A program made the position numbers and the translations under genes. Under the pieces are notes generated by a model. The model had not been told where the DNA came from. It searched no databases and was given only the letters and a program-made list of their open reading frames with translations. DNA of 64,000 bases, from NCBI GenBank assembly GCA_027886185.1, contig WOAB01000157.1, positions 1 through 64,000 on the forward strand, in the 5' to 3' direction. This DNA is from Rheum nobile. Lineage: Eukaryota; Streptophyta; Magnoliopsida; Caryophyllales; Polygonaceae. Below are positions 47,445-58,524 of the stretch, piece after piece; position 1 is the first letter of the stretch, and each line of letters begins with the position of its first letter.

Positions 47445-49866
47445 TGTAACACCCCCAAATCTGAACCCATTTGGAAAGGTATTACCGCCAGTGACCTCAG
47501 TGTTCCTTACCGAGATCACCCAAGTCTTTACCGTTTGAATAAAAACCATGAAATACAATGATACAAAATGATAACTTTATTCATATAAAACATGAATCCC
47601 GGGATTACATCTCAATCCCGAATAGGACAAACACAGAGTTTAACAAAGTACAGTGGAAGTCTTTAAACAAGGTACAACGAAAGTCTTTTAAATATATTAC
47701 AAACAAGGATCTTGACCACAATGGTCATCTCCCAAGGATCTCAACCTGATTAAAAGAAATTATTAAAAACATCCAAAAACAACCGTCGTCTTCATAGTCA
47801 ATCTAGTCTCCTCATATCTTCGCTCTATCTGATGTGCCGAATCGAACGGATGACACCAGCCAACCCTGCAGAGAACAATTACGGTTGGTTAGTCTACTGA
47901 ATAGACTATGCAAGGGTACAAAGCAGAGTGGTTCGAAACAGTCGTATTAGGTTAGACTCATCGCTTCTCGAATAATAACCGATGATGATAGTCAACCATC
48001 ATACTCCTACTGGAATAAACAAGAGGTATGCACAAGAGAAGATTCTGGAAGACTGAATCTTCACAGAAATTGACCCGAAAAGAGACTCCAAGAGATTGAG
48101 TCTTTAAGGAAATATGACAAATCTGGAACGTTTAAAGAATCAGACATCAGTGATTTAAAAGCTGACTTAGATGTTTCGGTTCACGACCAACCTCACCGCT
48201 TACGGCGAATCCAGATTGAAAAGAGAACGTACTCTGATCAAAAGTCGAGACGAGCTTTCCTAGCTACACTATTTACTTAGCTGCACTACTCGCCAAATGT
48301 ATATTAATTATGTGCACTCGGACACTTTATCTTATTAAATTCCAAAACCCACATTACGTTATAAGCTTTTAAACATATGCTCTGTCACGCAGGACATACA
48401 ACTAAGGAATGGACCTCACAGAATCCAAGCCTTTGGACTTATATCGAAGGAATGAACCTTACAGAGTCCAAGCCTCTACTATCGTAGGGTCTTGCTCGCC
48501 CTTTTCCCCAAGTTATAAAGAAACGAATGGACCTCTCAGAATCCAGGCGTTCCTATGAATACTCGTGCTAACTAACAGTTCAAGCACAACAATAGTTCAG
48601 GATAAATCCACATAAATGCCCTCAAGGTGAACATAAATAATAGCGTTGTTCTAACAGATATACAACCTATTAATATCATTATTACAGTTTCCAAAACAGT
48701 TTATAAAACCATTTCCAGACAAACACAATAATCATTCCAAATTAGTTACTCAGATAAACAGCTGATAATTAATATAAATATGGAACGATGAGCAAGAGCG
48801 AACCACCACTTGCATGAATCCGCAGAGTTTGAATGAAGTTTAATGACGGGATTTCGGGCTCGACATGGGTATAGCTCCGACAGCACAACAACCTTCGAGT
48901 CGACCCATAAGAGAAACCCTAAGTTAGATCCGACATAACAACAGTACAGATCTAAGAAGGAACGAAAGGAATCAAAGGAAACAAAACCTAAACGAAGGCC
49001 TCGGAAGCCAAACCACAACCGGCCAACAACCAACCACGCCGGCGGGCGCCACCCCACTTGCGGCGGGTGCCGCCCCCACTTGCGGCGGGCGTCGCCCAAA
49101 TGCAGCGGGCGCCGCTCTTCACGACTCCTCACGGCGGTCGCCGGGATCTTCACGGCGGTCGTCGGGATCTTCACGGCGGTCGTTGGGCTCATCACGGCGG
49201 TCGCCGGGCTCATCACGGCGGTCACCGGGCTCATCACGGCGGGCGCCGTGTTCTGGCCGGCGGTCGCCGCCTTTAAGCTGGCGGTCGCCGTCGCTAAACA
49301 GAAACTGAAATACGAGAGGAAAAACTCACCCTCGACGATCGGTTTGGCTCGTATTTCGCCTTGCTTGGTTTCTAGGCTTCTCTTGGCCACCGGAAACGAC
49401 ACTAAACAAGCTCCGACGTTCGACTTGAGCTTTCCCGAAGAGAGCGTTTTTGAGAGTTTGAGAGCTTATGAAACTAGCCCTCTCTCTTCCTCCCAAGCCA
49501 TCCTTATATGGGCAAATCCAAGGGGGAGGAAGGTGATAGGAAGCTTCCTTCCATCCCTTGGGTAATAACCTTGCACTTTGCCCCTTGGATAAAAACCTTA
49601 GGGTAACAAACTTGTACTTTAGTGCCCATTGGATGATAACTCTTGGGCAATAATCTTAACCCCGTGTTAAATATATTCGTACACGAACGAGTATTAACTC
49701 CCAAAATGCATCGACTGTATGTTATTTCACTGAGAAAAATATTACAGAGGCAGAGCACATTACAGAATGTCTCAAACTATCTGAATTAAATCCGACGTAC
49801 GAAACGGGTACTCGGGAAAATTCCCAAAATTCCCAAAATAACCTTATAGAAATACGGGGTATCACA
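47445..49866 (-). repeat. 5' LTR of the chromovirus (right copy)
   Basis: 2,422 bp, same sequence as the left LTR with scattered substitutions. The GC-rich block (about 49,036-49,295) has extra units: CACGGCGGTCGCCGGGATCTT-like repeats occur about six times against about three on the left. Target duplication CTTTG follows at 49,867. Confidence 0.9.
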
Positions 49867-50329
49867 CTTTGCAACTGTAAGCTAACGGCCTTTTGTGGCT
49901 TTAGTTGGCTTAGAGGTAAACTGCGAAGGTGTTCTTTTCAGATCTTGAAAAAACCTTGGAGAAATTAGGGTTTGCTCTTACACCTGCCTCTGTGAAACTC
50001 TTGTGTTTGTTTTTGCTCTCGTTTGACCTAGTTAGCGGTTTGACTGTAAAGCTCCTCAACTGTAAGGTATCTCTAGATCTTACAGGACTTGGACTGTGTG
50101 TTGTCTACATCTAGAGTTTGTGAGACGAAGCCCTAACTTGTTAGGTGTAACCTTTATCTCACAGCTCTACTTGTTGTGTGCTCCTGAGATATCTTTGATG
50201 TGTGCATGTCTACCTGCAAAGGAGACTATCTTTATTTCTATCCTAATTGTGTGTTTGAGATAGAGATTATGTGGGTGATGTTTGATTTTGTCTTCTTTTA
50301 ATTTTTGTTTACTGATTTGAGTTATTTCA

Positions 50330-50985
50330 ATGACAGAAAGCAATGTGAGAATCAAGCCATTTGATGGCATTGGTGACTTTGCTATGTGGCAAGTCAAAAT
50401 GAAAGTTGTGCTAATCAAGGAAAAATGATGGAAAGCTGTGAAGGGGGATCACCCTACTGATACCACTACTGCTGATAAGGTGGAGCTTGATGAGCAACCC
50501 CATTCTGAAATCATGATAAGGTTGACTAACAACGTGGCTCGTCAGGTTGTGAGTATCTCTGACTCTAAAAAATTGTGGGAAGCTTTAGAAGAACTTTATC
50601 TATCTAAGTCATTGGCTAGTAGAATATCTCTTCTTTGTCACTTGTTCACTTTTAAAATGGATGTCAACATGTCATTAAATGAGAATCTGGATAAGTTTCT
50701 GAGAATGACTCAAGAACTGGAAAGATGTGATGACAAGATAAAAGATACTCACCAAGCTGTGTTGTTGCTTAGTTCTTTGCCACCTCAGTTTGACACTTTT
50801 AAAGATATGATTCAATATAGCTATGAGAAATTGACAAAAGAAAAGATCATTGAAGCTATACCTAAGAAAAATGAGATCATGAAAGTGTTTAAGTCTAAGA
50901 ATGACAAGAAAACTGAGTCAAAGACTAAAGTATTGATGGCTAAAGGCAAGAACAAGAGCAACAAGAATTCTCAAAAAAAAGGATA
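50330..50985 (+). pseudogene. Copia gag (plus-strand element)
   Basis: MTESNVRIKPFDGIGDFAMW starts at 50,330. TGA at 50,426 stands where Trp fits. The frame then continues to 50,985 with the UBN2-type gag domain (SKKLWEALEELYLSKSLASR, SLPPQFDTFKDMIQYSYEKL). Knuckle CYYCGKNGHFSKDC follows at about 51,045 in another frame, shifted in the A8 run near 50,977. Confidence 0.85.
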
Positions 50986-53900
50986 AGAAAAAATCTAAAA
51001 AAATTGAGAAGAATGACAATGAGAAAAAGGATGGTAGAACTTGTTACTATTGTGGTAAAAATGGACATTTCAGTAAGGATTGTCATAAGAAAGCTAAAGA
51101 TGACAAGGCTAAAAATGTGAATGAAACTGTTGCTATTGTTGAGACTTGTACTACCTATCCTTATGAGCTTCTCATGTATGCCCATCATGTTGTGACTGAT
51201 GCTTGGATTCTTGACTCTGGTTGTACAATGCATGCTACTTATGATAAAACCTTGTTTGAGTCTTTGCATGAATGTGAAGGGGGTGAAGTCCTGTTGGGGG
51301 ATCATACTGCTTTGCCTATTAAGGGTGTTGGTAGAGTCCCTATTAGGATGTTTGATGGGAAGGTGAGGACACTTCAACAAGTCAGGTGGGTACCTGGCTT
51401 GAGAAGAAACATCATGTCTGAGTCTGTCTTTGATGATTTAGGATGTCATATCAATACCCACAATGGCATAAGGGAAGTCATTAGAAATGGAATTTCTCTT
51501 ATCAAAAGTGTTAAGAAGGGAGGGTTATATCATGTGATATCCTCTCCTGAACCTAATATCTCAACTAGTGGATGCTGGGATAACACTAGATCTCACTAAG
51601 ATGTGGCATAACAGACTTGGTCATATTGGAATGAAAGGCTTGAATTATCTGTATAAGTCTGGCATATTGATAAAAAGCCAGCTGACTTGAGTTTCTGTGA
51701 GAATTGTGTTTTTGGCAAGAAAAATTGTCATAGTTTTAGCAAGTCTACTTATAGAGCTGAGAGGCCCCTTGAGTATGTGCATTCTGATCTGTGGGGGCCC
51801 TCTCAAGTTGATACTGTAGGAGAGAGAAGATACTTCATCTCTTTTATAGATCATTTCTCTAGAAAAGTTTGGGTATACTTGTTAAAATCTAAGGATGAGG
51901 CCTTTAACACATTCAAGAATTGGAAAGCCTATGTTGAAAAGAGTCAAGTCAAAAACTTAAGTGTTTAAAAACAGATAATGGTCTTGAGTTCTGTAATCAT
52001 GTTTTCAATGATTTATGTGTGTAATTTGGCATTAAAAGACACCTTACTGTGCCTGTCACACCTCAACAGAATGGCACAGCTGAGAGGGTGAACAAAACCT
52101 TGCTTGAAAAAGCAAGGTGCCTGCTCATCAATGCTGGCATGAAGCCATCTTTGTGGGGTGAGGCAGTCACAACTACTTGCTACCTCATAAATAGATCACC
52201 TTCTTCTTTTATGGACTTTAAAACTCCACAACAGTTGTGGACTAGAAAGAAACCTAATTTGTAACATTTAAAGCCATTTGGTTGTACTGCATATTCACAT
52301 ATATAACAAGGAATGTTACAACACAGGGCTAAAAAATGTGTCATGTTGGGTTATCCTGAAGGTGTTAAAGGCTATAAGTTGTTACTTATTCAACCTCATG
52401 GTTATAAAGTAATAACTTCAAGGAATGTCACTTTTAATGAAAATGAATTCCATTTTAAATCTGTTACTAATGCAAATGTTGAGGATGCATGTACAAATGA
52501 AGAGAGTGCAAGGTTTTATCTGCCTCATGAAGCAGAAACTGAGGAAGGTGATGAATATGACACTGCTCAAAGTCATGATGGGTCATTGGACTCCACTGGA
52601 CCTGAAGAGCATGATGACAATGCTCCTGCATAAGGTCAAGATGACCAGAATGGGGCTACTGTGGACACATCTACTCACCAATTAGGTGGGCAAGTAAGTT
52701 TACCTGAACCTGTCTCTGAGCATGATAATTATATTCCTAATTCTGTTGTGGAAAATTTGAATGACTATTAGTTGACTAGAGATAGACAACCTAGGGTTGT
52801 GCTCCCTAATAGGAGGTTCATGTATAATTGTGTTGAGTATGATGTGAATTTGGTTGAATTTGCCTTCATTGTTGCTGAGATTGTGAATTCATTTACACCT
52901 GAAACATATGAGCTAGCCATAAAATGTATGCATGCTAAGTATTGACTTGATGTTATGAAGGAGGAAGTTTTGTCTATGCATGTTAACAAAACCTGGGTGT
53001 TAGTCCCTAAACCTGCTAATGCTAGACTAATTGACTGTAAATGGATTTATAAATTGAAAGAGGGGGCTCACAGTGGTGATCCTCCTAAGTATAAAGCTAG
53101 GCTAGTGGCTAAAGGCTTTACACAAAAAGAGGGCATAGACTATAATGACATCTTTGCTCATGTGGTTAAATATAAGACCTTAAGACTCCTCTTAGCTATG
53201 ACTGTTGTGTTTGACTGGGAACTTGAACAAATGGATGTGAAAACTGTTTTTTACATGGTGACTTGCATGAAACTATTTATATGAAATAGCCTAAGGGCTT
53301 TGTGGATTTTGCTAAGCCTGATCATGTATGTTTATTGAAAAAATCTATATATGGCCTAAAGTAGTCCCTTAGGCAGTGGAACATAAAATTTGATTCATGC
53401 ATGAGGAAACTTGGTTTTCAAAGAAGTAGTTATGACACATGCCTATACTTCAAGAGTGTTAAGTCTAAATCTCCTTTATATGTGTTGCTTTATGTTAATG
53501 ACATTCTGTTAATGTGCAATTCTAAAGTTCTTATTGCTGGTGTTAAAAGAGACTTGAAACTGCATTTTGACATGAAAGATTTAGGAGTTGCCCAGAAAAT
53601 CCTTGGGATAAAAATCACTAGAGATAGAAAAAGAAAAACTATGTGGTTGTCTCAATGTGATTATATGCAGAAAGTGCTTGATAGATTCAGTATGTCTGAC
53701 TCTAAACCCACTTTTATCCCTTTAGGAGGGCATTTAGACTTGACTAAAAAGAACTGTCCTACTACAACTCATGATATAGCTAAGATGTCTAAAGTGCCTT
53801 ATGATGTTGTTGGCTCTGTCATGTATGCCATATTATGCACTCGACCTGATTTAGCTTTTGCCATTAGTGTTCTCAGTAGGTTTATGTCTAATCCTGTAGA

Positions 53901-54460
53901 ATGTCATTGGCTTGCTATGAAATTTCTGCTTAGATATATTTGTGGTACTGAGAATCTTTGTCATGTTTACACTGAGCATTCTCCTACAACTGAACTGTTT
54001 GGTTATGTGGATTTTGATTATGCAAGTAACAAGGACAATAGAAAGTCCACAACTGCTTATTATTATACATGGGCTGGTAATTGTATTTCATGGAAATCAC
54101 ATCTATAATATGTTGTAGCTTTATCTTCTACTGAGGCTGAGTATATAGCATCTACTAAGGCAGCTAAATAAGCTATATGGTTGACTAGTATTTTGGGTGA
54201 GATTCAGATTGTTCCTATGTTACCTATTTTGCATATGGACAGTCAAAGTGCCTTATACTTGTGCAAAGACCCAATGTTTCAAAAGGTCAAAGCACATCGA
54301 TGTTAGACACCACTTTATTAGAAATAAAGTGGAAGAGAAAGTGCTTGAGGTTAAGAAGATCAAAGATGAGTATAATCCTGCTGATTTTGGTACCAAGATA
54401 GTCACTGCTGACAAGTTCTCATTTTGCAGGAACTTCCTGTACATTTGGGATGCAACCTGA
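50986..54460 (+). pseudogene. Copia pol (Tork/Tnt1-like), many stops
   Basis: Protease: AWILDSGCTMHATYDKTLFE (51,117-51,599). Integrase: MWHNRLGHIGMKGLNYL, HSDLWGPSQVDTVG, TDNGLEFCNHVF, VTPQQNGTAERVNKTLLEKA. RT: CKWIYKLKEGAHSGDPPKYK, LEQMDVKTVF, and catalytic box YVNDILLM with Asn for the first Asp. RNase H: SSTEAEYIASTKAAK, ILHMDSQSALYLCKDP. Stops at 52,022, 52,262, 52,769, 53,287, 53,362 and 54,106 stand where Gln fits and 52,943 where Trp fits; frameshifts also occur (for example T6 near 53,250). Confidence 0.9.
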
Positions 54461-54565
54461 GCTCACTTGAGCTGAGTGGCCGACGATGGACGAGAGGTGA
54501 TGATGTCCCACTCCACTATGGAGACTGTTAGCAGCATATCTCAACACTTGGATTAGGAGGACATT

Positions 54566-54670
54566 TGTAATGTTTATTAATCCATGGTTGTAATATGTAA
54601 ACTCATGTATGTCTTTATGTTATAAGCAAAGCACAAGGCTAGGTAGAGGTTAGGGATGTGGGAGACTTGG
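54566..54670 (+). repeat. Truncated 3' LTR of plus-strand copia
   Basis: Matches 31,205-31,309 with about four differences, then stops at GGAGACTTGG, where sequence of the opposite-strand copia pol begins. Confidence 0.85.
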
Positions 54671-54683
54671 ACCACTAAGGGGC

Positions 54684-57275
54684 TTAGTAAACACATCGGC
54701 TAGCTGAAGATGAGTGGGAACATGAGAGAGAGTGATCAAGCTTTGATCTTACAAAATGGCAGACAATTTCTATGTGTTTATTCCGTTCATGGAAGACAAG
54801 ATTCTTGGTTATATGGATGGCCGCTTGACTCTCACACTTGACTGGTACATGCTGAAGAGCAGGGACTTCAAGTTCATGTAGAAGCCTGGTCAACCAAGCT
54901 AACTCTGTTGTCAACCTTCTAATCGATCTATACTCAGCTTCTGCACTTCAGAGAGAAATGGTTGTCTACTTTTTGGACTTCCATGAAATAGGAGAACTGC
55001 CAAGCATGAAAAAATAGCCACTCACAGAGCGTCGAGTGCAAACACAAGAGGCCCAGTCAAAGTCATAATAAGCCTCAAGAGAATAATTTGGAGTGTTAGA
55101 CAACAACAAACTAGAATTTATGGTACCTTTGAGGAACCTCAAAGTGTGCATTGCAGCTTTGAAGTGAATATGAGTTGGACTTTGCATGAACTGGCTCAAG
55201 TGTTGAACTGCAAAATAAATTTCAGGTCGAGAGGTGGTGGAAAAATTTAACTTGCCAACAAGCCGTCTGTAAGGTGTAGGATCCAGGAGAAGATTATCCT
55301 TGGAAGTTGTCGGTTTGATGGAAGGATCAAGAGGACTGCTCGTTGGTGAAGAATCATTAGAGTCAAAATCATGGAGCATGTCCAAGATAAACTTCCTCTG
55401 TGAAAGTAGAATGCTCTTTGAACAATGTAGAAACTGAACTCCCAGGAAATAGCTAAAGGTTCCCAAATCCATGATTTTGAAGTGATAGCCAGTAGATCAT
55501 TGCATGTCAAATACATCATCCACATATACTGCCAAGAACGCTACTGAATTGTCAGTTTTCTTATGGAATAATGAATGATCATTAGGAGATTGAACAAACC
55601 CCTGAGAATAGAGAGCCTCAGAGAGATTGGAATGCCATTGCCTGGATGCCTGTTTGTTCAATCACTCTGAGGCATTTCAATCTCTCTGAGGCTCTCTATT
55701 CTCAGGGGTTTGTTCAATCTCCTAATGATCATTCATTATTCCATAAGAAAACTGACAATTCAGTAGTGTTCTTGGCAGTATATGTGGATGATGTATTTGA
55801 CAGGCAATGATCTACTGGCTATCACTTCAATTAAGGCAATCCTTGATGATCAATCACTTCAGCTGGAGGAAAATCCCAAAAAGGATTATATGTAGGAAAA
55901 CTGAAGAAGATTCATCTTTGAGAAAAAGGAATGGCATCACATTCTCATAGAACACAACATCTCTGGAAAAAAAAAATTCTTTGTTGTCAAGGTTGAGCAA
56001 CTTATAAGCTTTCTTAGTAGTAGGATAACCAAGAAAGGCACAACGAGTTGCTCTAGGCATAAACTTGTCTATGCCTGCTTTAACAGTAAAAGCAAAAGCC
56101 AAACAACCAAAGGTTTGCAGATGATCAAGGCAAGGAACTTTGCCAAACAAAACTTCATAAGGAGATTTGCCAACAAGTACTGATGAAGGATATCTGTTAA
56201 TCAAGAAACCAACAGTTAAAACAGAATCTCCCCAGTAAGAAAGAGGAACATGACTCTCAAATAAAAGAGCCCTTGCAACCTCCAGCAAGTGCCTGTGTTT
56301 GCGCTCCACAACTCCATTCTGTTGTGGAGTATAGACACAAGACGTTTGGTGAATGATTCCCTTAATTAGAAAGGGAAATTTGAGAAGACATGTGACTGCC
56401 TCCTAATTAAAGAGTATTGTGAGTATGAACAATCTTGATACACTTATCAAACTGATTCTCAATCATTGCAAAGAATGATTGTAAAACACAAAAAGAATTG
56501 CCTTTATCTTTAAGCAAATGAACCCAAGTTACTCGTGTGAAGTCATCCACAATAGTGAGAAAGTATTTGAAGCCATCATGAGTAATTGTCTTGAAGGGAC
56601 CCCATGTATCAACATGAATCATGTCAAAAGCAGCAACATAAGAAATTGAGCTATTGGGAAAGGACAACCGAGTTTGTCTGGATTTAGCACAAATGTCACA
56701 AGGAGGTACATCAGGCTTTTTTATGTCTATATTACAAAGAGATTTCAACTTTGAAAAAGACAGATGGCCTAATCTTTTTTGTAGTAAAAGAAAATTCTGT
56801 AAAACAGTATTTGCTAAATGAGATGTTGCAGTGAAAGAAAACTTAGGCTTGACTAATCCATCCAGTTGCTCAAGAAGGTACAATCCCTTGAAAGCTTTAC
56901 CAAGGATTAAAGGCCTTGTCAGAGCAAGCCCTTGCAAAGCACAATACTGATTAGTGAAATTTGCCAAAAATTCAGCTGAGCAACCAGTTTTGAGATGGAA
57001 AGCAAGTTAAACTTGAATGTAGGCACAAACAATACTCCCTCAAGAATTATCTCTAAAGTAATACAAAATTTTCCAATAAGATTGACAGAGATAAACTGAG
57101 CATTAGGCAAGTTGATAGAAATAGGATGAGGCATCAATTTGTAATCAAGAAAGTGTTCCAGCTTGAAGCATATGTGATCACTGGCTCTAGTGTCAATAAT
57201 CCATGAGTGATTAAGCACAAGATAATCCAGCAAAGGAGAAAGAACGGTTACCAGCAAAGTTGCTAGCAGCTTCAT
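54684..57275 (-). pseudogene. Outer copia pol remnant
   Basis: Reading minus: protease SWIIDTRASDHICFKLEHFL (57,275-56,919; Gly of DTGAS is Arg), pre-integrase and integrase LQKRLGHLSFSKLKSLCNID, CDICAKSRQTRLSF, FDMIHVDTWGPFKTI (56,967-56,407), RKHRHLLEVARALLFESHVP (56,309-55,854), RT end VYVDDV inside a hairpin, MDLGTFSYFLGVQFLHCSKS (55,472), RNase H YYDFDWASCVCTRRSVSGYF and CESQAAIHITKNLVFHERNK (54,914-54,684). The front of the RT is missing between 55,854 and 55,525. Confidence 0.85.
55477..55830. repeat. 160-bp inverted repeat (hairpin) in RT region
   Basis: Arms 55,477-55,636 and 55,671-55,830 are reverse complements with three mismatches seen by eye (about 98%), loop 34 bp. Both arms derive from the RT part coding HSLFHKKTDNSV and VYVDDVFD. 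Transcribed, it would give a long stable hairpin RNA. Confidence 0.9.
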
Positions 57276-57302
57276 GACTGGAAGTAGCTTGAAGAAGAGA
57301 CT

Positions 57303-58295
57303 TCAACTGAACCAATTCAGAAGCAGACAAGCCCGGAAAAGATGATCCCTTAGTAGCTTGAGATATGGATTCAGAACCAGTTGAATCAGACTAAGCATAG
57401 TGAGAAGAAGGATGCTTGCTGTCAGTTGGATAACCAACAATCTTGTAGCAAGTCTCCACAAGATGTCCCGACTTCTTGTAATGGGAACAAATCTTAGGAT
57501 TCTTGCCTTCGTAATTCGAGGAAGGCTTTTGAGAAGAAGTATTGAAAGAGCTAGAATCATTGGTGAAAGAAGAAGAACCAGATTTGATCTATGTCTTTGT
57601 TCTTCCTGAATAAGCAGAGAATAAACATGGTTAACATCAGGGGAAGGAGACATCATCAAGATATTACCTCGAACATCATGATAAGACTCAATGAGTCCCA
57701 TGAGAAACTGAAAAAGACGTTGCTCCTAAGCTTCAGCTTGAAGAGCAGCTGCAGAACCGCAAGTGTAAGGATGTGAAGTGCAAAGAGAGTCCAATTCATC
57801 CCAAATCTTCTTGATCTGAGTGAAATAGGATGTAATGTCATCTGATCCCTGAGCAAGAGAAGTGAGTTCTTGATGAAGAGAGAACTTCTGAGCACCATTA
57901 GATCTACCAAATCGCGTGACAAGTTCCTCCCGTATCTTCTGTACAGAGGTGCCAAACATGATATTGTCGGCAATATTCTTCTCCAGGGAACTAGTGATCT
58001 AAGAAATCACAAAATTATTGCATCGATCCCAACCACGAAGCTCAATTGGATCATCGACGAATTGAGATCGGATAAAAGAGCCATCGATGAAACAAATATT
58101 GTTCTTGCAACTGAGTGTAACAAGAACAACACGTTTCCAAGACGGAAAACCTTTGTCGTTGAATTTCTGAGAAACCAGAGTCATCCCCGAGCTATCGGAA
58201 GGATGAAGAAACAAAGGATCATGAATGTTAGTAACAATGGCTGCATTGACCGCCATTGTTGAGGTTAAAGCAAGATCGAAGCAAAATTCGATCAA
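57303..58295 (-). pseudogene. Outer copia gag remnant
   Basis: DPLFLHPSDSSGMTLVSQKF (58,295-57,999), then the gag domain VTRFGRSNGAQKFSLHQELT and DDITSYFTQIKKIWDELDSL (57,959-57,726), MGLIESYHDVRGNILMMSPS (57,701). A knuckle remnant CSHYKKSGHLVETC in another frame near 57,470 has the second Cys replaced by Tyr. Several stops. Confidence 0.8.
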
Positions 58296-58404
58296 GGAAA
58301 AGGAACAATCGAAAGCAAATCAATAGGAAATGCAATCGGAGAAGCAGATCAAACACAATCTGTAAGGAGCGGAAGCAAAAATCAATCGAGAATCAGGAAC
58401 TATT

Positions 58405-58524
58405 GCCTAATACCATGTTTGTATGTTGAATGAGAGGAAAACAGAGAGAAAATAGGGAAAGGAAGAATACTTTTTGTATTGAATGTTCAAAGTTGTTACA
58501 AGAGTTAGCTTATATAGGAAGCAA
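58405..58524 (-). repeat. PBS and right LTR part of outer copia
   Basis: PBS on the minus strand TGGTATTAGGC at 58,405-58,415 (one or two changes from the tRNA-Met type). LTR begins TGTTTGTATGTTGA at 58,416 and matches 31,146-31,204. Interrupted at 58,524 by the Helitron-like end; LTR resumes at 61,837 (TAACAAACTTCCCTAACAAC) to about 61,874. Confidence 0.65.

Larger units (their letters stand above)
32241..49866 (-). mobile_element. Tekay-like Ty3/gypsy chromovirus, carrying a nested Athila
   Basis: LTRs 32,241-34,606 (3', left) and 47,445-49,866 (5', right), flanked by target duplication CTTTG at 32,236-32,240 and 49,867-49,871. Read on the minus strand the LTR starts TGTGATACCCCGTATTTCTG and ends GGGGGTGTTACA. 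PBS 47,428-47,440; PPT next to 34,607. Gag 47,000-45,828, RT and RNase H 45,361-44,250, integrase 44,159-43,764. Minus the 7.8 kb Athila insertion it is about 9.8 kb. The coding part is decayed, and an extra gag fragment follows the integrase. Confidence 0.9.
31205..54670 (+). mobile_element. Ty1/copia element (Tork/Tnt1-like), interrupted
   Basis: 5' LTR 31,205-32,115, PBS 32,119-32,132, then interrupted at 32,240/49,867 by a chromovirus. Leader, gag and pol resume at 49,867-54,460, and a 105-bp piece of 3' LTR (54,566-54,670) is followed abruptly by pol of the opposite-strand copia. Without the insertion the element is about 5.8 kb, the normal copia size. It sits 59 bp into the left LTR of the outer copia element. 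Confidence 0.85.
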
